From assembly GCA_016198275.1 (NCBI GenBank), contig JACQIX010000023.1:1-44829 (forward strand): a stretch of DNA of 44,829 nt, read 5' to 3'. This stretch comes from Candidatus Daviesbacteria bacterium (GTDB lineage: Bacteria > Patescibacteriota > Microgenomatia > Daviesbacterales > UBA10151). The position numbers and the translations under genes are program-made. This document shows, piece after piece, positions 1 through 9,101 of this stretch; within the stretch, counting starts at the first letter, position 1; every line of letters begins with the position of its first letter. Under the pieces are notes generated by a model, which was given only the letters and a program-made list of their open reading frames with translations, made no database searches and was not told the origin of the DNA.

Positions 1-187
1 GGCAGAGATAGATCTTGATCTTTTGCCCAAAACCTTAAGAAGTCACACGTGTTTGTTCTGCCTTTGTCATATGCTTTGTTGTACTGGTATGACCAGGGAT
101 GAAAGAATTTGGGTTTCATCGGTTCTTAATCACCTCCTCTGGCGTATTATTCTACCTTAGAAGTGTTACCGATGTATCTCAGCCTAC

Positions 188-1444
188 TCAGATGCTTACA
201 GGAACTGTCGGTTGTGTTGATTTTTCTGCTCTGGCTTGCCATTGTCCTCCTCCAAGTTCTCCCCCCGGTTGATTCCCTCCACTTCCTGAACCTCTTTGAC
301 ACGTCCCTTTGTTATACCCACACTTTGCATTATTCGGTTGGTTAAAGTCACAACTCTCTCCATTTCCACATTGAGCATTTGATGTACAACAATCATCTAT
401 CGATGCTGCAGTTTGTAGTGGTACACAACTATTCCAAAAGTAATTGTTATACCCTTGTGTTGTTCCACTACACCGACTGTCATACTCATACTGTTTGACT
501 CCATTCTCATCTTTTACCTCCTGCATTGTTCCTGATGAAAATCCTGTACATGTTTTTATTACTTTTCCTTCTGCATTTCGTTGTTCCCCTTCTCCTTTTG
601 CATTCACTCCCGCACACCCTGGTTGTCCTGCTACTGCTGGGTTCAAGGTTGGACCGGTTGTTCCGCCACCTGAACTACCTCCTGATACACATCCAGCTTC
701 TCCTTCCTGACAGGTGTAGCAGACCTCATAACTCTTCCCTGTTACAGTATCTTTCTTCCCGGCACACGCAGGACAATAATAATTTTTATACCCTGTTGAG
801 GGATTCAGACTATCATCAAACGATCCATTACAGCTTCCTCCTCCGAATGCTGCCCGACTATTATCCCCACAACAATACCCTGTTCCTCCTGAATCAAGTG
901 ATGGTGACTGAAAAGTCTTTTGCGTACATTCACTAAAGTAATACGGATACCGGTCTGTTGCTGGATTTCCACAACTCGTATTTGATGAATCATAGCTTAT
1001 CTCTACACATTCAAGGATCAACTTATTATTCGAGTTATACCGCTTACCATCCGCATCTGCACAATGAGAAGGATCATCATAATACGCATGAGCCTGCGGG
1101 ATTATCTTGGTTGCAAAAGAAGACTCTGAGGGAACTTGCGCGGTATTCCAATTAGGAAAATTAATCTGAAGTTCAACAAGCGGTGAATTAACTGTTCCTA
1201 TTTTTCCATCCAAAGTATCAGACAGTGGTCCAACATCGGATTGTATAGCAGGATCATACACTCGAATTCTTCCTGACGCTTCCTCTGCTCGAGACCTGAT
1301 ATTATGCTGATATTTTAAAGCAGTCAGGGTTATTGGAATTGCCAGCAGTATAAAGATGGTGACAAGAAGGGAAATTCTCTGCCTTGGACTAAAAGAGGAA
1401 AATTTTTCCTGAAGGGTTTGAAGTAATAAATATATCCTTTTCAT
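188..1444 (-). CDS. Cys-rich membrane-anchored/secreted hypothetical protein
   Basis: 418 aa ORF; one N-terminal TM segment (ISLLVTIFILLAIPITLTAL), then a Gly/Ser/Cys-rich extracellular-type region with about 22 Cys including CPAC and CYTC pairs. Confidence 0.75.
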   Translation of the reverse strand: MKRIYLLLQTLQEKFSSFSPRQRISLLVTIFILLAIPITLTALKYQHNIRSRAEEASGRIRVYDPAIQSDVGPLSDTLDGKIGTVNSPLVELQINFPNWNTAQVPSESSFATKIIPQAHAYYDDPSHCADADGKRYNSNNKLILECVEISYDSSNTSCGNPATDRYPYYFSECTQKTFQSPSLDSGGTGYCCGDNSRAAFGGGSCNGSFDDSLNPSTGYKNYYCPACAGKKDTVTGKSYEVCYTCQEGEAGCVSGGSSGGGTTGPTLNPAVAGQPGCAGVNAKGEGEQRNAEGKVIKTCTGFSSGTMQEVKDENGVKQYEYDSRCSGTTQGYNNYFWNSCVPLQTAASIDDCCTSNAQCGNGESCDFNQPNNAKCGYNKGTCQRGSGSGGNQPGGELGGGQWQARAEKSTQPTVPVSI

Positions 1445-1541
1445 AAAGGGTTACTTTCCTTTAATCATACTCCATTTTTGACTTGCTTTGCCATGGACTG
1501 ATTGGGTACATGGTTTTGCCCGCAGTGTATAATAAATTCTT

Positions 1542-2345
1542 ATGAAAAAAGTTCTAGTTTGGATTTTGGTCTTTATTAGTATAGTTGCTATCCTGCTTCG
1601 TTTTAGCCCAAAATTGGGGGAGGTTTTCTTAGGCTTTAAACCAACCAGTGGAATTTCTATTTTATCAGAACCCAGCGGGGCCATGGTTTTTTTAGACAAT
1701 AAAGAGGTTGGTAAAACTCCATATGAGGATAAAAACTTATTAGTTAAAGACTATACTGTCAGGTTGGAAAAAGATCAGGCGTCCTGGCAGGGAAAAATTA
1801 AACTTATTAGCGGCACAGCGGTTATTGTAGAGAGGGATCTGGCTACGGATTCGGCATCATCCGCAGGTGAGATATTAACCTTGGAGAAGGGTCAAGGTAT
1901 CACTGTTATTTCAAATCCGGCAGATTCGGATGTGGAAATTGATGCTAGATCATACGGTAAAACCCCCCAAACTTTCAATATTCCTTCTGGTGATCATACT
2001 ATTGTAGTTACTCACCCGAATTATCTGAGCAGAAGCATTAAAGCTGTTTTACCTGATAATTTTAATTTAACAATCATAGTTGATTTAGCCTTGTCAGAGG
2101 TTGATCTGTCAATTATTTCCACACCTGTCATTACCCAAACTCCTCAAGCGATAGTTAAAAATACCCCCACAGGATTTTTAAGAGTTAGGGATAAGCCATC
2201 TTTATTAGGCAAGGAAGTTGCTCAAGTAAAACCTGCTGATCAGTTAGTTCTTTTGGAAGAAGCAGGTGATTGGTATAGGGTTAGATTACCCAATGGGGTA
2301 GAAGGTTATGTTTCTTCTAGTTATGTAGAGAAAAAAACCGATTAA
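1542..2345 (+). CDS. PEGA-domain and SH3-like domain protein
   Basis: Two PEGA-like repeats (SEPSGAMVFLDNKEVGKTPYE; SNPADSDVEIDARSYGKTPQTF) and a C-terminal bacterial SH3 signature (GFLRVRDKPSLLGKEVAQV...GDWYRVRLPNGVEGYVSSSYV). Confidence 0.85.
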   Translation: MKKVLVWILVFISIVAILLRFSPKLGEVFLGFKPTSGISILSEPSGAMVFLDNKEVGKTPYEDKNLLVKDYTVRLEKDQASWQGKIKLISGTAVIVERDLATDSASSAGEILTLEKGQGITVISNPADSDVEIDARSYGKTPQTFNIPSGDHTIVVTHPNYLSRSIKAVLPDNFNLTIIVDLALSEVDLSIISTPVITQTPQAIVKNTPTGFLRVRDKPSLLGKEVAQVKPADQLVLLEEAGDWYRVRLPNGVEGYVSSSYVEKKTD

Positions 2346-3274
2346 ACCCCCAAATAATAGATTATTCCTACCACCATTAGAAGCCAGACTAAGATGGTTA
2401 TAAGTAGCGGTCTGTCAGTTAAAATGACTCTTTCCGGAGATTCGCCTTCTTTTTTCTCGTAAATAATGTAAAGGTATCTCATGACTGCATAAATTACCAG
2501 CGGTACAGTAGCCATTAAATATTTTGCCTCAGAAAAGGGGAGCTCAAACCCGCCAAAAAAGGAAGAAACCGCAGGCCTTGCTTGAATCGGTGGTTGTAAA
2601 AAAGCAAAAAAGGCATACGTTAACCAAGTAGAATTGGCAAACATAGTAGTTAAAGAATCCAATAAACTCTCAGGATAATGCAATAAGGTTTCCCGATGAC
2701 GAAAGGCTTGAGACTCCAGCAAAGTTCGCTCAGACCGTCTTTTTCCAATTGCCAAAAAAAGAGCAAATGAGGTTACAGATAAAAGAAACCAGACATTCAA
2801 ATGAGCGTCAATTGCCCAAATGCCTGCATAAACTCTTAAAACAAATCCGGCCGCGATTACCAAAACATCAATTAATATGACCGCTTTTAAGTAAGCGGAA
2901 TAAAAAAGTTGCAATATTAGATAGGTCACAGCGGCAAAGAAAAAAGGGGGAGACAGTTTATACGCCATAGGTAGAAATATGGCAATTGCCAAAAGTGCCA
3001 ATGCAATAGCTACTTCTTTAGGGATCAAACCGGAAGCAATCGACCGCTTTTTTTTAAACGGGTGGAGTTTATCGCGACTAATATCAAAAACATCATTTAG
3101 CAAATAAGTGGCTGCTGAGAATATGCAAAATAATAGAAAAGCTGCAAAGGTTTTAGTTTGACTTAAGGGTTCTAAAGCTGTGCCGGAGAAGATTAAACCG
3201 GCAAAGATTGCGAAATTTTTTATCCATTGTCTGGGTCGAGACGCTTTAAGTAACGCCCAAAAAAATTTAACCAT
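2342..3274 (-). CDS. UbiA-family prenyltransferase, decaprenyl-phosphate phosphoribosyltransferase-like
   Basis: SRPRQWIKNFAIFAGLIFSG, NDVFDISRDKLHPFKKKRSIASG motifs; polytopic membrane protein. Confidence 0.85.
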   Translation of the reverse strand: MVKFFWALLKASRPRQWIKNFAIFAGLIFSGTALEPLSQTKTFAAFLLFCIFSAATYLLNDVFDISRDKLHPFKKKRSIASGLIPKEVAIALALLAIAIFLPMAYKLSPPFFFAAVTYLILQLFYSAYLKAVILIDVLVIAAGFVLRVYAGIWAIDAHLNVWFLLSVTSFALFLAIGKRRSERTLLESQAFRHRETLLHYPESLLDSLTTMFANSTWLTYAFFAFLQPPIQARPAVSSFFGGFELPFSEAKYLMATVPLVIYAVMRYLYIIYEKKEGESPERVILTDRPLLITILVWLLMVVGIIYYLGV

Positions 3275-4278
3275 ACAATGCCGCCTAAAATAGCTGCTCC
3301 TACCAGTATTAGTGTAAAGATTTTGCCGCTGGAGGATAAGCTCAGGGCTGCTGCCCCCAATGTAACAGATCCCAAAATGTAAAACAAGGAGATTTGCTGA
3401 TGTGATAACCCAATAGTTAGTAACTGATGATGCAAGTGTCCGCTATCTCCCCAGACAGGTGATTTACCCTCGAAAACTCTCCTTAAAAAAGTGTAGCCAA
3501 AATCAGTAGCAGGAATCAGCAAGACTAAGATAGCGGTAGCCAGTTTTGCTCCGGAGAGGATTGCCAAAACAGCGATCATGAATCCTAAAATGGTGGAGCC
3601 GGAAAATCCCGGAAAAATTCTGGCCGGGTACCAATTGAATATTAACAAACCAAAAGAAGATCCGGCTGTAATAAATGCCACTCTGGCCAAATTTATTTGA
3701 GTTAAGTCTGAGGTGGAATTTAGCTTCAAAGAAAGCAAACCTAAAACAAGGGCAGCCACAGTAGTAATTCCCGGCATTTGACCGTCTACTCCTTTTGACC
3801 AATTAACCATATTCATTACCCAAACTATCCAAATTACAGCCAGGAGTTGAGCCAATAAAATAATTTGCAGATTTTGGTCAAGGTGGATGATTCCGCCTAA
3901 AGGGTTAGTGATAAATTTAATATTGATCCCGCTTAAAACAGCAACCAAAGCTGCAATAAACTGGCTAATCAGACGAAAATAAGGAGACAGATTTTGATAT
4001 TTATCATCCAAAAGACCTACCACCAGCAAGATTAGTAGCCCAATTAAAATGCCAAGGGTTGGACTATCAAAAGGAGTAAAGATTAGCAAAGTTAAGATGA
4101 TGCCTGCAAAGATGGCCAGACCTCCTGCTCTGGGCACGGTCCTTTTTTGGGTATGAGCTGGATGCGCTCTTTTCTTAGGGTTATCCAATAAATTAAATTT
4201 TTTGGCAAAAATAATAGTCAGAGGAATTGAGATAGTGGTTATCAAAAATGAGGTGACGGTTGGTATCAAAAACAGCAT
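3220..4278 (-). CDS. Glycosyltransferase family 4 (MraY/WecA-like UDP-sugar:undecaprenyl-phosphate transferase)
   Basis: GLLDDKYQNLSPYFRL, NMVNWSKGVDGQMPGI, GDSGHLHHQLL motifs; multiple TM helices. Confidence 0.88.
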   Translation of the reverse strand: MLFLIPTVTSFLITTISIPLTIIFAKKFNLLDNPKKRAHPAHTQKRTVPRAGGLAIFAGIILTLLIFTPFDSPTLGILIGLLILLVVGLLDDKYQNLSPYFRLISQFIAALVAVLSGINIKFITNPLGGIIHLDQNLQIILLAQLLAVIWIVWVMNMVNWSKGVDGQMPGITTVAALVLGLLSLKLNSTSDLTQINLARVAFITAGSSFGLLIFNWYPARIFPGFSGSTILGFMIAVLAILSGAKLATAILVLLIPATDFGYTFLRRVFEGKSPVWGDSGHLHHQLLTIGLSHQQISLFYILGSVTLGAAALSLSSSGKIFTLILVGAAILGGIVWLNFFGRYLKRLDPDNG

Positions 4279-4289
4279 ATTAGATTTTC

Positions 4290-4616
4290 CTAAATAAATA
4301 TCAAAACAATTTTTATTAATGTTGTAGTTAATATTATACTAACTATTATTGAGGCTAAAGACAGTGCCTTTTTAAAAAATGATTGCTTCTCATGCAGTTG
4401 CCAGGAAATGGTTAGATTTAAAAGCGCAGTTAAGGCAATGCTGGCAGGCAAGATTAACAATTGCTGCTTTGTAGCCAGTTGTTTCTCTCCCCAAGGCAGA
4501 GAATAAAAAAGAGGTAAATTAGGTGGTAAAAATTTTTGCAAAAAAAAGATAGTTGCGCTTATTAATGCTGCTATTGTTAACGAGGTAAAATCACTCAAAA
4601 AATATTTTTTAAACAT
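4290..4616 (-). CDS. Small polytopic membrane protein, hypothetical
   Basis: 108 aa ORF with hydrophobic segments, co-directional with flanking envelope genes. Confidence 0.6.
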   Translation of the reverse strand: MFKKYFLSDFTSLTIAALISATIFFLQKFLPPNLPLFYSLPWGEKQLATKQQLLILPASIALTALLNLTISWQLHEKQSFFKKALSLASIIVSIILTTTLIKIVLIFI

Positions 4617-4619
4617 ATT

Positions 4620-6392
4620 TTAGGCTTTCTTGGGCAATCTTGTCTTATTTGTTACCCGAAATTCCAATCTTCTGCCAAACATTAAAGAAGTTTGAGCGTC
4701 AATTGCCGGCAAAGAAGAAATGGTAATTAAGATAAGCGGTACCAGCAGCCATTGAATATATGACCAGGCTATTTTAAAAAATGACCAACTAGCCGGTCTT
4801 TTGGGGACAAGTTTCTCATGGACAAAAATGGTGGCGAAAAGCCCGAAAAAGGCAGTGGTTAATATCCAGGAAGAAACGATCGGTAAGTTTACCGACAGAA
4901 CCGAAAGTCTAAATTGAGGGTTAACCAGGGGAATAAGTAATGAGCCGAAGGTTACAAAAATAGCCAAAAAACCCCATTTTAAATCACCCCAGATTTTAAA
5001 AAGCACTCTATCGGTCTTATCCCAAAAATCCATTTCTTTAGTAAAATATTGTTTAACAATAAAGGGGATATGTTCTACCCCATAAGCCCATCTTTTGATT
5101 TGGAAATATTGATTTTGGAAAGTTTTAAATAGGGTGATGTCTTGAACAGCATCTCCGGAGATGGGCAGGAAATGAGGGATTACCCTATAATCCCCATTAA
5201 AGTGGAAGTAAGCTTTCCAATAAAATCCCGAGTCGTCGTTAACCTTATCCGGTATCCAAAGGCCAATATCAATTAAAGCTTTAAGTGAAATTGACATAGA
5301 GGAATAGTTCATGTATTTATCAGAACCGACCATTTCTGATAATTGCCAAAAACTGGTGCCGGTTGCCATCAGCCTCATCGGAGTTGGGGTCTGCCAATAA
5401 TTATTATGGTATAAAAATACTCCGGTGAAAGTTCTTTTATCACGCTCATTTTGGGGCAGGGATAAGTATTTATGCAAAGCTCCTGCTAAAAACTCACGAT
5501 GTATGACAAAATCAGCATCCAGAGTGGTAACAAAAACATCCTCAGCTGCTATTTTACGCTTTGTTAGTTGTGGTAATAGGTGTTTAACCATCCAATTTTT
5601 GTTAGATCCTTGGCCGGCAACTTCTCCTGCTAACCCGTAAGGATGAATGGTGGTAAAAACAGTAATCTTTTTGCCAATCTTTTCAAGATATTTTTTCGTT
5701 TCTTGAATTTTTTGCTCTGCATCTCTTTCTTCAAATCCAACAGCTAACAAGATTTTTTCTTTGGGATAATTAGAGTTCAATATTGCATCAAAGGTAGGAG
5801 TCAAAATATACAAAGCCTCTTTATAAGTAGGAATGAGTATTAAATGGTAATACCTCCCCCAATCTCTGGGAAAATCTTTTTGCAGATTCCCAAGCCAATT
5901 TTGCTTGCTTGCTTGAACCATTTTTCGCTGGCCAATCAGTATTAATATTCCAATCCGCAAAGCTGTAAGCAGCCAGTAAACATCGGCAATTAAAATAAGA
6001 TATGCTACAGCATAAGGTAGCGTAAAAGATAGCCAGATAGGAGAAGTCAGGGCAATCCAGGTTAGGGCCCCTGGCAGAATTTCCAAAAATCTTTCAAAAA
6101 ATCCAGCATGTTTTGCCACAAATTCCCGCTCCATTCTTTTAGATAAAATGAAATGTTGAGATAAGAGATGATGTAGTATTAAGCCCAGTCCCGCTCCAAT
6201 TAAGAAAAACGAAAGCAGAATATTTACTCCACCACGCAGAATTGATTGACCCCAAAAGCCAATTAGCAATCCTAAGATGGCTAAAATTATGCCTAAAAAA
6301 GAGTAGCGGACTTTTTTAAATAAACGGTGCAATATTTCCGATAAATAAAAAAAAGACAAAAATCCAATAAAGAGAAACAACAAAATACGCAT
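4620..6392 (-). CDS. Membrane glycosyltransferase family 2-like protein
   Basis: 590 aa; TM segments flank a GT2-like domain (LILIPTYKEALYILTPTFDAIL, TTLDADFVIHREFL, QIKRWAYGVEH). Confidence 0.85.
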   Translation of the reverse strand: MRILLFLFIGFLSFFYLSEILHRLFKKVRYSFLGIILAILGLLIGFWGQSILRGGVNILLSFFLIGAGLGLILHHLLSQHFILSKRMEREFVAKHAGFFERFLEILPGALTWIALTSPIWLSFTLPYAVAYLILIADVYWLLTALRIGILILIGQRKMVQASKQNWLGNLQKDFPRDWGRYYHLILIPTYKEALYILTPTFDAILNSNYPKEKILLAVGFEERDAEQKIQETKKYLEKIGKKITVFTTIHPYGLAGEVAGQGSNKNWMVKHLLPQLTKRKIAAEDVFVTTLDADFVIHREFLAGALHKYLSLPQNERDKRTFTGVFLYHNNYWQTPTPMRLMATGTSFWQLSEMVGSDKYMNYSSMSISLKALIDIGLWIPDKVNDDSGFYWKAYFHFNGDYRVIPHFLPISGDAVQDITLFKTFQNQYFQIKRWAYGVEHIPFIVKQYFTKEMDFWDKTDRVLFKIWGDLKWGFLAIFVTFGSLLIPLVNPQFRLSVLSVNLPIVSSWILTTAFFGLFATIFVHEKLVPKRPASWSFFKIAWSYIQWLLVPLILITISSLPAIDAQTSLMFGRRLEFRVTNKTRLPKKA

Positions 6393-6434
6393 GGGCAGTA
6401 GTAAGTGTACTTTTTTTAGCCTCAGAAAGCAAAT

Positions 6435-7277
6435 CTAAGTTAGTTTCAAAAGAGTTTTAACATTTTCTGTAGTTTGATTTGCTACTTTTTCTAAAGTTAC
6501 GTGTTTTAACTCTGCTATCAGCTGGGCTATTTCTAAAACATTAGCAGGTTCATTTCTTTGACCTCTTTTGCTTTGAGGAGCTAAAAACGGGCAGTCTGTT
6601 TCTAAACAAATCCGCTCTAAAGGTAGTGCTTTGACAGCCTCTCTTAGGTATTCATTTTTAGGATAGGTAATATTGGCTGCAAAAGAAACTAAAAAATTGG
6701 TAGTAGGTAGTAAGTAGTTAGTAGTATGGGGTAGGCCGGAATAACAATGTAGGATTGCAGGGTGGTTACCAATTAGCTGCAAAACTTCATTCCAGGCCTC
6801 ACAATTTTGCGGATCTTGGGATCTGTCATCACGGCAATGTACAAGTAGAGGCAGATTTATTTTTTTGGCCAAGTTAATTTGAGCTTGAAATAATTTTTTT
6901 TGTAAATTCTTAATTTGAGTAATAGAAAGAGTAGGAGTAAATTTTGGATCAAATAGATAATCTAAGCCACATTCTCCAACAGCCACGACCTTTGTACGGT
7001 TGCTTTTATATATTTGTTCTAAATTGTCAATGTCTTTTTGCAGGGAGTACTTAACTGATTCATGGGGATGGATACCTATTGTGGAATAGGCTGTTAAACC
7101 AGAAATATTGGCCAGTTTATCTTGCACTTGTTGAAGGGCTTTTTTTGATAATTTAACATCAACACCAACATTGATGATGGTAGTAACTCCTGCATCAATA
7201 GATCGTTGAATAACTGCGTTTAGATCACTCTCGAATAAGTCCCAGTACAAGTGTGCGTGTGTGTCTATTAAATTCAT
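6435..7277 (-). CDS. tatD: TatD-family metal-dependent hydrolase
   Basis: LIDTHAHLYWDLF start, VAVGECGLDYLFD, LPLLVHCRDD, LETDCPFLAP motifs. Confidence 0.92.
   Translation of the reverse strand: MNLIDTHAHLYWDLFESDLNAVIQRSIDAGVTTIINVGVDVKLSKKALQQVQDKLANISGLTAYSTIGIHPHESVKYSLQKDIDNLEQIYKSNRTKVVAVGECGLDYLFDPKFTPTLSITQIKNLQKKLFQAQINLAKKINLPLLVHCRDDRSQDPQNCEAWNEVLQLIGNHPAILHCYSGLPHTTNYLLPTTNFLVSFAANITYPKNEYLREAVKALPLERICLETDCPFLAPQSKRGQRNEPANVLEIAQLIAELKHVTLEKVANQTTENVKTLLKLT
6701..6728 (-). repeat. Heptanucleotide tandem repeat inside tatD
   Basis: TAGTAGG TAGTAAG TAGTTAG TAGTATG (4 x 7 nt, + strand). Confidence 0.9.
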
Positions 7278-8683
7278 ATACGGGGAAATAGAGGCGGTTG
7301 GGATTTAATTTGTCCGGAAAATTGCTTTAATATTTTTTCAGCAGTTTGGGGTAAAAATGGCTGCAAATTAAAAGTAATATGCTGGATTTTTTTAACTAAA
7401 TCCTCTAGAACTTGAGTCAATTTCTCCCCTGTCAATTCCCATGGTTTTTCCTCATTGATTTTTTTATCAGCTACTGTGATTTCTTCCCAAATATGATTTA
7501 ATGCTTCGTTAAATTTATAGTCTTCAAGAAACTTAGTCATCATAGGGTCAAATTCATTTACAGCATTAGATGTATTAATATTATTTTGTTCGCAAAGTTT
7601 GGCCACTCTGGCCACCAAATTTCCCAAACCATTTGCTAAATCTGCATTATAAGCAATCTTAAGTTTCTCTTCAGAAATATCGCTGTCACTGATAGTGGTC
7701 GTATAGCGCAGCAGATAGTATCTAACAGTATCGGTGCTGTATTTTGTAACCCAATCAGTAGGGCGGATAATATTCCCGATAGACTTGCTAATTTTTTGGC
7801 CGTTAAGACTTAAGAAACCGTTAACTAGAATTGTCTTTGGTAACTCAATCCCGGCCGATTTCAGCATTGCTGGCCAAAGTAGAGCATGCCATCTTAAATT
7901 ATCCTTACCTAGTATATGGATGTCTGCTGGCCAGAATTTTTTAAATTTCTTCGGGTCTTCTAAAAATCCAACTCCTGTTAAATAATTTGTTAAAGCATCA
8001 AACCAGACATATTCAAAATGGCCGGAATGATTGGGAACAGGGATACCCCATGTAAATGAGGTACGGGAAATAGGTATATCTTGGATACCAGTTTTAGCAA
8101 AAGCTAAGATTTCTTGACGGCGGTTTTGGGGAAAAACAAAATATGGGTTTTTTTCAATGTGATCAATTAAAAATATCTGATATTTGCTCCATTTAAAAAA
8201 GAAATTTTTTTCAGTAATAAGTTTAATCTCTAAGGTAGGGTGAAATGGGCATTTGCCGCCGATTAAATCCTGTTCAGTATAATAAGCTTCACAACCTGGG
8301 CAATAAAGGCCTCTAAAATCCCCTAAGTAAATATCACCACTTTTTTCGACTCTTTTCCAAATCTCTTGGGCTACTTTTTGATGATCTGAATCCGTAGTGC
8401 GGATGAATCTGTCATAAGAAATATTTAAAGCATCTTGTTGTTTCTGGTCGGATTTGGCGATTTTATCGACAAACTCTTTTGCTGAAACTCCGGCTTCTAT
8501 GGCTGCTTTTTCAACCTTTTGGCCGTATTCATCAGTACCTGTTAAAAAGAAAACATTTTCTTTGCCTAGCTTAGCTCTATTGTAACGAGCTAGAACATCG
8601 GCCAGAATTTTTTGAAAGGCATGACCAACATGAATTGTATCATTGGTATAATCGATGGCAGTAGTTATGTAAAATTTGTTCAT
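7274..8683 (-). CDS. metG: Methionyl-tRNA synthetase
   Basis: DYTNDTIHVGHAFQKILADVLARY, zinc-knuckle CPGCEAYYTEQD, KISKS signature. Confidence 0.95.
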   Translation of the reverse strand: MNKFYITTAIDYTNDTIHVGHAFQKILADVLARYNRAKLGKENVFFLTGTDEYGQKVEKAAIEAGVSAKEFVDKIAKSDQKQQDALNISYDRFIRTTDSDHQKVAQEIWKRVEKSGDIYLGDFRGLYCPGCEAYYTEQDLIGGKCPFHPTLEIKLITEKNFFFKWSKYQIFLIDHIEKNPYFVFPQNRRQEILAFAKTGIQDIPISRTSFTWGIPVPNHSGHFEYVWFDALTNYLTGVGFLEDPKKFKKFWPADIHILGKDNLRWHALLWPAMLKSAGIELPKTILVNGFLSLNGQKISKSIGNIIRPTDWVTKYSTDTVRYYLLRYTTTISDSDISEEKLKIAYNADLANGLGNLVARVAKLCEQNNINTSNAVNEFDPMMTKFLEDYKFNEALNHIWEEITVADKKINEEKPWELTGEKLTQVLEDLVKKIQHITFNLQPFLPQTAEKILKQFSGQIKSQPPLFPRI

Positions 8684-8685
8684 AG

Positions 8686-9078
8686 TTACTTTTGTAATTT
8701 TGTCAGTTTAGGGATTTTTCCCCGATTAGTCAAATTCTTGAATACTGAGCCAGTCGAAGTATTTCTCCTTTTGCTTTTTCTAAAATAGCTGATTAAGAGA
8801 GTAACTGAAGTGATTATTAAACTTATCGTGACTATGTTTAAGGAATTTAATGCCTGCAATATTAGTGTAAAGATTAATGCTAAAGCAATGATTCCTGCAA
8901 GAAATAAATTTTTTAAAAAAAATTTTAGGGTTAAAGTGATTGCTAACAACAAAGGAATAAAAAAGAATAGAATTTGGGTTAAACTAGCCTGGGTGATCGT
9001 TTGGGGATAAGGGACCTGGAAAATTATCACTGCGAAACTGATCCAAAAAATCAAAGCTAAAATAGTTTGATATTTCAT
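8686..9078 (-). CDS. Small membrane protein, hypothetical
   Basis: 130 aa ORF with several TM segments. Confidence 0.55.
   Translation of the reverse strand: MKYQTILALIFWISFAVIIFQVPYPQTITQASLTQILFFFIPLLLAITLTLKFFLKNLFLAGIIALALIFTLILQALNSLNIVTISLIITSVTLLISYFRKSKRRNTSTGSVFKNLTNRGKIPKLTKLQK
8741..8763 (-). repeat. Inverted-repeat element inside small membrane protein gene
   Basis: Minus strand AATACTTCGACTGGCTCAGTATT with AATACT/AGTATT arms; encodes NTSTGSVF. Confidence 0.7.
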
Positions 9079-9101
9079 CTTCCTTAATATTACTTAATTT
9101 T

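Noticed and set aside
1-187. Possible gene at the left edge
   Set aside because: No ORF or RNA signature could be supported in the first ~187 bases.
444-1155. Plus-strand ORFs 444..710, 526..936 and 958..1155 opposite the Cys-rich protein
   Set aside because: Antisense to a well-supported longer ORF; low-complexity translations with no domain signatures.
1451-1699. Minus-strand ORF 1451..1699
   Set aside because: Overlaps the start of the PEGA/SH3 CDS antisense; no recognised features.
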